Assembly: GCF_000499845.2 (NCBI RefSeq)
Contig: NC_023750.2
Coordinates: forward strand, 16,191,447 to 16,255,446
Source of the DNA: Phaseolus vulgaris
Lineage: Eukaryota; Streptophyta; Magnoliopsida; Fabales; Fabaceae
Direction of reading: 5' to 3'
DNA: 64,000 bases
Below are positions 44,033 to 54,930 of the stretch, one piece after another (the first letter of the stretch is position 1; each line of letters starts with the position of its first letter). Position numbers and translations under genes: made by a program. Under the pieces are notes generated by a model. The model was given only the letters and a program-made list of their open reading frames with translations. It was not told where the DNA came from and made no database searches.

Positions 44033-45168
44033 GGTTGACCTAGGTTGTCTTTATGTGTGGCTTGTCCTCACGAGCTAGGGCCCCTTCATTCTGCTCCGTC
44101 TGTGAGTACCTGAAAAGAAGTGAACAAAGGGGCGCCCTCGCGGCCGTTTGCACTCTGACGATCAAGTCAGCTAGCCAGAAACATCAAAGGTGACGCACCC
44201 CCGGGTAGAACACTGTGACTGAATGCTCTGAGGGTGGTAGAAAACTATACTGAATGACTAAAGCTGTGTTGCCCTAATCGTCTTGTGCACACAGTGGGTG
44301 CGCAGCGAAAACAACTAGGGTTTATGGTCAATGTAAAACTACGAGAATTAGGTCAAAACTTGGATCCTTTTCAAACGTCCCAAGGTCCCTTTTTATACAC
44401 CTCTCGCATTTAAAACGCGTTAAAGCGCATTGAAAGCATATAAAAATATTCCTTGGAACACTCGAATCTTAACTGAATTAACACGTACCTTAGCGAACTT
44501 TTAGGAAAGCCTTGATGTTTTCAGTGCTTATTGCCACGTGTTCTCTGACTTGATCGCGACTCTTCGTGGAGGGCCCTACAACGCCGTTACCCAACTTAGG
44601 GTTAATCCATCGAGCAAACCCTCCTTTCCCGAAGTGCATTTGGCAAAGGGGGTGACTTTCTGGGTGCTAACTCATGCACCCCAACTTCTAGTCACTCACC
44701 TTGGGAGTGTATCTACCTTTCTCTCGTACCATGCACGTGGTCCTCCCCTGGGCGTGGCCCCCTCACGGGTCGTATCTGTCCCAGGGTTTTCCAGCGGTTG
44801 CGTGGGTACTTCACGAGTTGGGTTACTCCCTACTGGTACTAGGACTGTGGCCTTGAAGCCGCCTTTTTCTTTCTCTTTGTCGCCATTCTGAGCTGTCAAG
44901 GAGGCCCGAGCCCTTCTTATGATGTCTTGACTCGGCTATTGTCTTATCTTGGTGATGCCTTTACTTGGCGACGCCTTTCTTGGGCGACGCCTTTGCGAGG
45001 CGACGCCTTTCTTAGGCGACGCCTTTGCGAGGCGACACCTTTACCCGGCGATGCCCCAAGCGGTCAACTTGTTGACTTCCTTTCCCTTCTGTGGGGCCCT
45101 CGAGCGGTCCCACTGTGTGTTGACTTTGACTTTGACTTTTGGTCAACGCCCTGGGACGGGACAGTACA
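44033..45168 (-). repeat. 3' LTR of element B (reverse)
   Basis: It runs from TGTTCCCGCCGGTTGACC to GGGACAGTACA. Reading the minus strand it has a minisatellite (45060-44945), a TATA box (TTTTATA, 44391-44397), an AAACGCG-word array (44400-44430) and the U5 block (44175-44130). Confidence 0.92.
44945..45060 (-). repeat. GGCGACGCC minisatellite in U3 (reverse)
   Basis: About seven units of 16-18 bp, GGCGACGCCTTTCTTGG, GGCGACGCCTTTGCGA and close variants. Confidence 0.82.
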
Positions 45169-45182
45169 CAGGCCCCCAGTGT
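45169..45182 (-). other. Polypurine tract of element B
   Basis: Minus strand ACTGGGGGCCTG immediately precedes the LTR start TGTACTGTCC. Confidence 0.75.
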
Positions 45183-46736
45183 TGAGCTGATAAATTATTT
45201 TTAGCAAAAAGACTAAGGCCTCGCCCTATTATCCACGTGGCATTCTAATGACGTGTCATTCTCTAATCAGTTGACATGACATTCTCAGCTGACGTGACAT
45301 TCTCTGTACCGCTGATGTGACGTCCCTTCGAGTGCTCTGACGACGCAATGCTCTCTGAGCGAGAAAGGTGACGCTTTGGGTCTTGCTCTAATTTCGTCAC
45401 ACGTGGCTCAACGCACGGTGATGTGATTCCAATAGCAAAGAAGAGAATGATTATTGACATTCTTAGGAATCAACTTGAGTTGGACAATTGTTAGGCACTT
45501 TTTCTTAGAATTGGATCAATGTTCTAAGTCAAGAACTCACCAAAACTAGCACCAAATCCAAACTCATATGGAAGTTCCTCATATTGTCAGATTGAACCAA
45601 CAAAAAGAGGTAAAAATCAAAAGCACCGAATAGAATTGAACAAGAACTAAAATGAACCGAACAAAATGAATTAAAAGGCAAGTGAACTGAAAAGGAGTGC
45701 TGGAAACAGAAATGCACCGAACCAAAAACAGAGAAGAAGAAGAACAGCTGCTGAAAACATAAAATAACCGAACCAAAACTCAAGAACACAAGCTAAACTT
45801 GAACAATTGAAAGAGAAGGAAGGTAGGAGAAAAGAATGCTCATGAAGATGGATGTAAGGTTGGATGATCACGCCACTAGAAGGATGGTTGCTCCTAGATG
45901 AGTGTGCTGCCGCCACTTGAGGACACCATGGATCCTTCAAGATAAGACTAGAGAAGAAGGCTCAAAAGCTCTCCAATGCTCTCTCAAAAATTGAGTATAG
46001 TTTCTTTAGTCTAATTTCAAATCCGTAAAAAAAAAAAAGGGAGCACCTCTATTTATAGCCTAAGGTGCTGAAATGCAAGCTACACAAATTCAAAAACTCC
46101 CTCCTAAAAGCTACCAGAATCGGCGCCTAAAACAATGCATGAGGAAGGTGTGACCTCTTCCTTCAGTTTGGCACCTCCTATTCTACTCCTACACCTATCT
46201 ACTAACACACCCCCCCTAAGACTCCTAACTAAAGACTAAAAGATGCTATAACAATAGAGGTTTCTAATGTTTCCCTCTAAGCACCTTCAACCTAAAGAAA
46301 TTACAAAAAGAGAAAATAATTGTCCCCTAGCTCCTAAAGCTTTGAACATGCTTCTTGTAAGCCTTTGAGGTGGGCTTTGACCTCCATGGGCGTCCTCTAT
46401 TTGTGCCTCTACCTCTTCTTGATCTTGTTGATTGGCCTCTATGTCCACTTGAGCTTGATCTCCATCACACGGTCAGCACTTGGTGCCCTTTGCGCTTCAA
46501 GTTAGCGCTTAATCCTTCGACACGTGGCGCGATCCAGCGGCTGAGGGTGCGCGTCGTTAGCGCTTCTTGAGTTAACGTTATAACTTTTGAAAACGTGCGC
46601 TCGAGTCACTGTTTCATTCATCTCTTCGCACTCTCTTCTACTGTTCATCCCTTCTATGAAACCCTTACGATTCTCTACGACTCTCGTGTTCTTTCTTCTC
46701 GCGAAAGCTCTTGCCTTTCTACGCACCAACCTCAAA
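45183..46736 (+). promoter_or_regulatory. Upstream region of the B antisense gene (split by a solo LTR)
   Basis: Once the solo LTR 45419-46467 is removed, the remaining sequence matches 227-707 in reverse (for example GCGCTTAATCCTT then GACACG). ACGT-core boxes are CACGTGG at 45234, ACGTGTC at 45251, GACGTGAC near 45285, CACGTG at 45400-45405 and CACGTGGC at 46521. This is a promoter by position and shared boxes; no expression evidence. Confidence 0.45.
45419..46467 (-). repeat. Solo LTR of the D family (reverse)
   Basis: It starts TGATGTGATTCC and ends GATCTCCATCA, the reverse of the D LTR ends, with perfect TSD copies CACGG at 45414-45418 and 46468-46472. Minus-strand TATA box (ATTTATA, 46051-46057) and the GCCGCCACTTG / AAGATAAGACT words are present. 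It confirms the D LTR borders and shows the family was active after B inserted. Confidence 0.95.
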
Positions 46737-49442
46737 GGTATGGTTTTTCTTTCTTGTTTGCTCTTACTCGTTACTGTATAAACCTCATAACTGCCTGGGT
46801 CTGCTTTCATTTCTGCATCTCTGTGTTTTTCTTATTTCTTCGTTTTTCCCCGTTTTTCTCTTTTCCGCGTGGGTAGGATTTTTCTAGGGTTTTCTCCCCC
46901 CTTGCCTCTTCGAGCCCTCTTTGCTGAACCTTTACCTTTTCTTCTTTCTTCAGCTCTTCATCCATCCATGGTGCGCACAAAAATAACACCCAATCCCCCT
47001 CCCCCAAGGGTTCACTACAAGGCCCTCTATTCATGGGCTTCCGACGAGCTATTGAACGAATGCACCAAACTCACCACTGTTGAAGACATAGAGAATCATC
47101 TGGGTGACTTGCGGTTGTATACCTTCAACGCCTTCTGCAAAACCCATCATTCCCACATCTCCATTCGCCATGGCACCCTTGGGGAGCTAGTTTGCGTGGA
47201 CGATAGGTCCAATGGGGGAAAACCCTTCTTTTTCTTTTACCAAGCAGTATTCAAACGCATCGGCCTGCGCCTTCCCTTCACGACCTTCGAGAGGGAGCTG
47301 CTCACGGAGGTCAATGTAGCCCCTGCCCAACTACATCCCAATGGCTGGGCCTTCGTCCGGGCTTTCCAGATCTTATGTGGGTACCTGGGCATCCCACCAT
47401 CAGTGGATGTTTTCCTCCACTTTTTTGAAGTAAAAAAAGCAAGGGAAAAGTCTCTGGGTGAGCTTTTCTGGGGTCGCTAGCAGGATCCTCTTCACCCTCT
47501 TCCAAAACTCCTTCAAAGGTTGGAAGGGTAACTTCTTCAGGGTGTGTTGCGCCAAACACGACCCTACAGCCCTAGATGGCTTCCCCTTATACTGGACGGA
47601 GAAGCCCAATCTGATCAAACCTAAATCTCTGGACGAGTTGGACTCTACCGATAGGGAGGTGTGTGTGGCGTTGGCTGGCCTGAAAGTCGTCTTCCACACC
47701 CCAACATTGATATCTCGCGAATTTAAGGCCAACACCCTCTCTGCATACTTTGGTAGGGAGTCTCGTCCTTTACTTGTTTTCTTCATATCTGATTCTTGGT
47801 CGTTCTCTAGTTATTGCAAGCAATGTTTATCTGCTCTAACCCCTACGCGTGTTGTTGCTTCGTGAATTTACCTTCGTAGCAGAGTGCAATCCTGTTCTTG
47901 GCCTTTGAGTTTGAATTTTGATTTTGTGTTTCCATGCCTCGCCCTCCGTATTTGATACTTCTCTCTAATTAATCTTTTGTTGCTTGGTTTGTTTTGGTGC
48001 AGCATCAGTGATGGATTCCGCAACACGAGTTGACTTGGCCAGGTCTTTGAAGGCTCGCCTTGGCGCGCAGTCTGCAAAGGGCGACGCCTCCAGCACCTCC
48101 CTCCTTAAGTCCAAACCATCGCCACCATCATTACCATCTCATTCCACCGAAACACCCGATTCCCCCCATTCCCACCAAACACCAAACTCCCCCCTCACAT
48201 CACAAACACCTTCCATAGCCCAAACACCCAACTCTCCTCCAACACTTCAAACACCTAGCTCAGCCCCTCCCATCGCTGCAGTCCCACTGGCTGCAGCTAG
48301 CGTTCCCTCTGTACCCCTCCCGACAAAGGCAAGAGGGTGCTTGTCTATTCTTCCGAGGATGACGACTCGGATGTGGGGCCTGCTTACAAGAGAAGGAGGA
48401 CCAATCGAGTCGTCCACTCGCGCTCTTCTTTGCCTCCACACGGGGGGTCCATGAGGGACAACCCCCCTAGCGCCACATCTCCCCCATGCCAAACAGTCCA
48501 AGATGAAGGGGTGGTGAAGTTTATGCCTTCATCCGCTCCAATGCCAGCACCAATCCCAACATCAACAACAACACCAACGCCGACCGCCCCAACAACCACC
48601 CCAGAACTCATAGCAATTCCCCCTCCCATCATGCAGCTGATGAGGGGCTTTAATGATAAGCTGTCGCCAGGTGAACCTTCCAGGGTTCCATGGTCAGAGG
48701 GCATGCCTTACTACCTGGGTGCCTTCTTGGTCGTGGCCCTTGAGTGGCGTGCCCAAGCAAAATCTAAAGCTGTCAAGGCGCGTGCACTCCAAACCCTCGA
48801 CAGGAAGTGGCTGCCCTGAAGGAAGAGAAGGAGAACTTGTGCCGCAGCTGGGCGTGCCAGGAGGAGGTCTACAAAGCCTCCTCGAGAGATGCCCGACAGT
48901 CCAACGCGGAAGCCTGCAAACGACTCACTGAGCTCCTTGAACAGGTAGCGTCTCTTCAGTCCAAGATCGTCGCCCTTGAAGCGGTAATGCGAACCTCCGA
49001 GGCACAACAGAAACTACTTGCTGATCAATGTGCTGCCCGGGGGTAATCACTGGAGAAGATCGAGGGGGAGCTAGCTAAAAAGATGGAAAAGCTCAACCTT
49101 CTCCAAACCGAGCATAATCAGTTTCAGACTGAACTGAACAAGCTTCAAGTGGAGAAGGAAGCTCTTGAGAAGCAGCTATCCTCTGGTGACTCCACGATCG
49201 AAGAGCTGGAGAGGGCAAAGGGAGAGCTCATTGCAGAGAGGGAAGCCCGAGACTCCACCATTGAAAATCTGAAGTGGGCTAAAGGAAAGCTTATTGACAA
49301 CATGGTTGATATCTTTGCAGAGGGATTCAAGGAGGCCTTACCTGAAGCCGCCTGCGAAAACCCGGGAGTTGACACCTCCAACTGCAACCCTCTCAACCAT
49401 ATTGTCCATGGGAAGGTCGTTCCCCTCGACCTTGGGGATTGA
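46737..49442 (+). pseudogene. Opposite-strand gene of element B (two introns, coiled coil)
   Basis: A 5'-UTR intron is likely (AAAG/GTATGG at 46737 to TTCTTCAG at 46953). ATG at 46968 opens MVRTKITPNPPPPRVHY. The N-terminal domain has YSWASDELLNE, FERELLTEVNVAPAQLHPNG and GVASRILFTLFQNSFKGW, with one frameshift near 47450. A 250-bp GT-AG coding intron (47753-48002) keeps phase into ASVMDSATRVDLARSLKAR. A Pro/Ser/Thr linker follows, then SSEDDDSDVGP and KRRR (after a frameshift near 48335), then a coiled coil (48807-49300) and the end NHIVHGKVVPLDLGD at 49440. The domain resembles what is annotated as putative gypsy-type transposon protein (Transposase_28); function unknown, nuclear location inferred. 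Confidence 0.78.
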
Positions 49443-49979
49443 ACTTCACTTAATTAATCTTCATTTGTAAATTTGTATTTTCTAACATTTGCTCTGTAAT
49501 TCTGACACTCAACCTCATTTAAATGTTTATTCAAGCTTTATCTCTACATCCTCGTGTACTTTTAGCTTCTCTGCTTTACTGCTTGCTTTACTAAAACAAA
49601 GGCGTAACTGGCACATACTTTCGATGTATCGCTTCTTCGCCTTGTCTTTAACTCTTTAGGTAGCACGTGACCTTCTCTTTTCATTCTTCCCTTCTGAGTA
49701 GCGGTGCATACCCTTCTTCTGATCTTTTCACTTAGAACTTCACTTGGCCTTCAGCGAGGAATCTTCCCCATGAAGGCGTTGCCTGCCTCGTCATTGCCCA
49801 AAGGCAAAGGAGAATTTATCTTCGCGTATTTTTCTTGTCTCTAATAACTCGTGTTTTTATGCTTCTCCTTCTTACTCTTCACTTACTTGTTCTTGAGCCC
49901 CCAAGGGCTTACTACCAAGGGCATCGCTGGCTTTACCATTGCTTGGGGCGAAAGGGGTCTCATCTTTTTCTTTCTGGCC
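49443..49979. other. B spacer, non-repetitive part
   Basis: Non-coding sequence between the end of the antisense gene and the tandem repeats, C/T-rich on the plus strand. Nothing else recognised. Confidence 0.4.
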
Positions 49980-50640
49980 TCGACATCGCTCAAGGGCGAA
50001 GAGGGCTTAGTTGTTCTCTTGTGGCCTCGACATCGCTCGAGGGCGAGGAGGGCTTATCTCAACTGTACTGGGTGCCCATACTCGAGGAGGGACCTGCTCT
50101 GGGTGTCCTCAGCGTATCTAGACACTTGGGACAGAAGTCGCGCTCTGGTGACGACGCCCATGGAGAGGCCTATACAATCAGCACCGTATTGTCCATGGAG
50201 TGTCTAAAACACCAAGGCAACTTAGCCCTTATCTCTTTGCGTCTGGTGCCCACACCTGAGTAGAGGCCTACTATGTCAGCGTTATATCGTCCTCAGGGTG
50301 TCTAAAACACCAGACACTGGGGCTAGCTGTATATTCCTGAAGAGGGGGCGTCCCGAAGGAATCCCCTAACCCCTGCTCAAGGACTAGACGCCTTGATTTT
50401 TGACTTATACTGACATCTGGTACTGGGGCTAGTTATTCATACTTGAGGAGGGGGCATCCTGAAAGAATCCCTTAACCCCTGCTCAAGGACTAGGCTCCCG
50501 GATTTTAACTCATACTGACATCTGTTACTGGGGCTAGCTATTCATACTTGAGGAGGGGGCATCCCGAAGGGATCCCTTAACCCCTGCTCAAGGACTAGGC
50601 TCCCGGATTTTAACTTGTACTAACATACCTGTTATATTGC
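49980..50640 (-). repeat. Tandem repeats in the B spacer
   Basis: A short pair with CCTCGACATCGCTC (49977 and 50025) is followed by two GTGTCTAAAACACC units (50200, 50300). Then come three units of about 119 bp with CTGGGGCTAGCT, GAGGAGGGGGC and AACCCCTGCTCAAGGACTAG (about 50320-50640). Confidence 0.75.
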
Positions 50641-50654
50641 TCTGCGTCTGACCT

Positions 50655-50875
50655 CCGCTCCTTTATTTGGTGATACCTACTCTTGGCGACGCCTCATCTT
50701 GGCAACGCCTCATCTTAGCGACGCCTCATCTTGGCAACGCCTCAGCTTGGCGACGCCTCATCTTGGCAATGCCTCATCTTGGTGACGCCTCATCTTAGCG
50801 ACGCCTCATCTTGGCGACGCCTCATCTTTGCGACGCCTTAACTTGGCGACGCCTCATCTTGTTGACGCCTCGTCT
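50655..50875 (-). repeat. 17-bp minisatellite in the B spacer
   Basis: About thirteen tandem units of CTTGGCGACGCCTCATC with changes at few positions (GGCAACGCC, TAGCGACGCC). The core GGCGACGCC is the same as in the U3 minisatellite of this LTR family, although the array lies roughly 5.5 kb from the LTR. Confidence 0.87.
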
Positions 50876-51015
50876 TTGTTTTTGTTTCTTTGATCTTTGA
50901 TCTTACATGAAAGGGAAAACTAAGGCAAGAATATCTTAAACTTTTCTTTTCTTTATTTGGGTGACCTCGTTAAAAAACCCTCGAGAGGGAAAAAGAGTGT
51001 CCCCTTTACAAAGCT

Positions 51016-54000
51016 TCAACTGAAATAAAACTTTAAATTCGCAGCATTCCAACTACGTGGGATGGGGCCTCCATCTAAAGTCTCTAACTTATACGAACCA
51101 TTCCCCTTAGCTTTGGTTACTCTGAACGGTCCAGTCCACTTGGGAGACAACTTGTTTTCTAACTCGTACGGGTGAGCCTTCCTAATGACCAGATCACCAA
51201 CCTGGAACTGTCGTAGCTTCACCTTAGAGCTGTATTGACGCTCCACTCTTCTCTTCACAGCCTCAGCCTTAATTTTCGCCTCTTCTCTGGCTTCATCTAT
51301 TAGGTCCAGGTTGACCCTCCTTTCTTCGTTGGACTCTTCTGCCACGAAACCTAGGAAACGAGGCGAGCTCTCGTGGATCTCCACTGGTATCATGGCGTCC
51401 GATCCATACATCAGGCTAAACGTTGTTTCCATGGTGGAAGATTGAGGCGTGGTGTGGTAAGCCCATACGATCCTTGGTACTTCTTCTGCCCACGCCCCTT
51501 TAGCCTTCTCCAATCTGCGTTTCAAACCCCTCAACAAAACTCTGTTTGCTGACTCGACCTGCCCATTTGTGTGGGGGTGTTCGACTGATGCAAACACTTG
51601 CTTGATTCCTACTTCTGTACATAGCTTCCCCAACAGTTGGCTCGCGAACTGGGTGCCATTGTCTGACATGAGACGCCTTGGCACCCCAAAATGACACACA
51701 ATGTTCTTCCAAACAAAGTGTTGTACCTTGTGCGTAGTGATCTGTGCCACTGGTTCGGCCTCTATCCACTTGGTGAAGTACTCGATGGCAACGATCAAGT
51801 ACTTCATCTGCCTTATCGCCAATGGGAACGGGCCTAAGATATCAATTCCCCAAGTATGAAAAGGCCACAGGCTGTATATGGATCTTAGTTCCTCTGGCGC
51901 GCCTTGTGCCAATCAGCGTGCATCTGACACTGCTGCAATGCTGAGCGTATCGCACACAATCCTCTCTTACTGTTGGCCAGAAAAACCCTGTGCGTATTAC
52001 CTTGGATGCCAAGGATCTTCCTCCCACATGGCTCCCACAAATACCTTCGTGGAGCTCATCCATTATCCTGGTGCACTCGTCGCCACTCACACACGTCAAG
52101 ATGGGGTGCGTAAACCCGTGTCTGAATAATATCCCATCTACTAATGTGTATCTTGCGGCGTTCCTCTTAATCTTCTTCCCTTCTTCCGGCTCCGTTGGGA
52201 GGATTCCGTCAGCTAGGTATCGCCTGTAAGGGGTCATCCATGTGTCGCCTTCTTCTAAAGCACACACCTGTACACCTTTTTCTTCTTCTGGCGAGGTCGC
52301 ATAAGTACTGATGCAGGGTGCCCTCGCCGTATCTTGACTCAAGGAGCGATGGCTCCTTGGTTTTCCTCTTGTTGCACTAACGTGAAGAACGTCCACCCTG
52401 TTGTCTGCAACAAACTTTCACGGCATTTTGAGGGTCTCTTGTATCACAGTCCTCTGCCTTCCCCCCTTGCCTGAGCTGGCCAGCTTGGCGAGCAGGTCAG
52501 CTCTGGCATTCTGCTCTCTAGGGACACGCACCAGCTCAAACGCGGCGAAAGCTCTTTTCAACACCTCGACGTACCTTAGGTAGGTGGCCATCTGTGAGTC
52601 CTTTTCCTGATACTCTCCTGTCACTTGCCCTGTGACCAACTGTGAGTCACTCTTCGCCAGGAGGTTCTGAGCACCCATTTCTTTAGCCAACAGCATCCCA
52701 ACAATCAACGCCTTGTACTCCACCTGGTTGTTGCTCGCTTTGAAGGCAAAACGTAAGGCTTGCTCGATTAGCACTCCATTAGGACCCTCTAAGATTATCC
52801 CAACACCACCCCCTTGCTTGTTGGAAGATCCATCCACTGAGAGCACCCATTGTGACCCTAACTCCACCTCTTGAGGGTCTCCTCCTGGTGAAAGTTCTGC
52901 CACGAAGTCAGCATAGACTTGCCCTTTGATGGACGGGTTCATATTGGATATCGAACTCTGACAACTCTACCGCCCAGCGAACCATCCTCCCTGCTACATC
53001 CGGCTTCTGAAGTACCTTTTGGATAGGGAGGTTTGTCATCACCACCACTGTGAAGTTGTGGAAATAGTGGCGGAGTCTTCGGGCTGAGAACACCACTGCT
53101 AGTGCCGCCTTCTCTAGTGACTGGTACCTCAATTCCGGGCCTTGCAAGGCCTTACTTACGAAGTAGATGGGCTTTTGCACTTTGTCTTGTTCTTGGACCA
53201 GCACAGAGCTAATGGCCCACTCAGTTACAAAGTACAAGCGGAGGGGAACGCCTACTTGTGGTTTGCAAACAGTTCTTCCAGATCAACTGTGTGCTACCCT
53301 CCCTCTTGTGAAGTTATGACCATGTCATCTACGTAGGCCTGCACGTTCCTTCCCAGCATGGGTGCAAGGACCTTGTCCATCAGTCTTTGGTAGGTGGCGC
53401 CTGCATTCTTCAGCCCGAACGACATCACCTTGTAGCAAAAACTGCACGTTTCCGTCATGAATGCCGTTTTGTTCTCGTCCCTAGGATGCATCTTGATCTG
53501 ATTGTAACCTGAGAATGCATCCAAGAAACTTAGCATCTTGCAACCCGAGGCGCTATCCACTAATGCGTCGATGTTGGGCAGTGGGTACGAATCTTTAGGG
53601 CATGCCTTGTTCAGATCTGTGAAGTCAACGCACATCATCCACTTCCCATTCGCCTTCTTCACTAGAACTACATTGGCTAACCACTCACGGTATTGTATCT
53701 CCCTGATGTGTCCGGTGCTGAGCAGCTTCTGTGTTTCTTCCTTCACGACGAGGCATCGCTCTTCGTTGAACTTCCTCCATCTTTGTCTCACAGGGTGAAC
53801 CTTGGCGTCCATGGTGAGATGGTGGCATAAAAAGTCTGGGTCGACACCTGGCATGTCCGCCGCAGTCCATGCGAAAGCATCTTGGTGGCGCGAGATTACT
53901 GCGACTACCTCTTCTTGTTCTCCTTGGCTCAGCAAGCGTCCTATCTTGAACACCTTTCCCCCTTATCTGTCTTTCTACTATGTTATCCTCTGGTTGGGGT

Positions 54001-54930
54001 CGCTCATTTTGCGCATTCTCTGCAAGAGACTCATTCGTGGAGTCCTCTTCCATAGGCGTCGCCCCAATGGATGCATCGGGCATCGCCTCCTCTGGCTCTT
54101 CTTCAGCGGGCGAGGCCTTGCCGCGTACTCCTTCCATTGGTGAGGCATCGCCATTTCCTCCTTCTGTATATGCATCTTCTATAGGCGTCGCCCCAAGGGT
54201 GGCTTCGACCGGCGTGGACTTCGCGGGCGTCGCCTCTTCGAACAGCTCTAACTGCATTTGCGAATCTGAAACGAGAGGTCGCTCAATCACCATGACCACG
54301 CCTCTTTTTGTCTTTAGACTATTTTCATAGCACTTACGGGCCTCTTCTTGATCTGACTTGATCATAATCACCTTGCCACTAAGATCTGGTAGCTTCATCT
54401 TCATGTGGCGCGTGGAGGAAACCACCCTCAATCTCTTCAAGGCAGGTCTACCTAACAAAATGTTGTAAGCTGAGTTGGCGTTAACCACCAAGTACCGGAT
54501 GCTCTCGGTGCGTGATGCTGCTCCATCAGTGAACGTCGTCCTTAGCTCCAAGTAGCCACGTACCTCTACTGGGTTATCTGCAATCCCACACAAGCATCCA
54601 GTATAGGGTCTCAAAAGGTCGGGGGACAGCTGTAGCTTATTGAAGGTCGACCAAAACATGACGTCTGCAGAATGCCTTGGTCGACGAGGACCCTATGTAC
54701 CTTCCTTCCCGTTGTGACTATTGAAATGACCACTGGGTCATTATCGTGGGGGACGACATCCTGCAGGTCAGCCCTTGTGAAAACGAGGTCTGACTCCCAC
54801 GGGTCGTCTGGAAATTCCTCTGCAACCGAACTTACTGACCTCACATATTTCTTTCGTTGAGAGGCAGTGGGTCCCCCTCCGGAAAAGCCGCCAGAGATGG
54901 TGTGCACTTCTCCGTGAGTTGGGATTTCAT
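51016..54930 (-). pseudogene. B pol (PR-RT-RNaseH-aRNaseH-IN), frameshifted
   Basis: Protease: VLVDQG near 54690, with a frameshift inside the active-site loop. A linker with repeated ATPIE/GDASPMEG-like units follows (54250-54000). RT (53953-53294): DAFAWTAADMPG, MCVDFTDLNKACPKDSYPLP, FLDAFSGYN, YVDDM near 53330. About 300 bp of the RT thumb is deleted near 53275. RNase H (53237-52930) is followed by an archaeal-type RNase H (SVDGSSNKQG, NNQVEYKAL, KSDSQLVTGQ, ARADLLAKLAS; 52860-52480). Integrase (52300-51016): HEGICGSH, WGIDILGPF, MSDNGTQF, NGQVESANR, then KWTGPF. Frameshifts near 53980, 52940 and 51910; stop at 52418. Confidence 0.87.
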
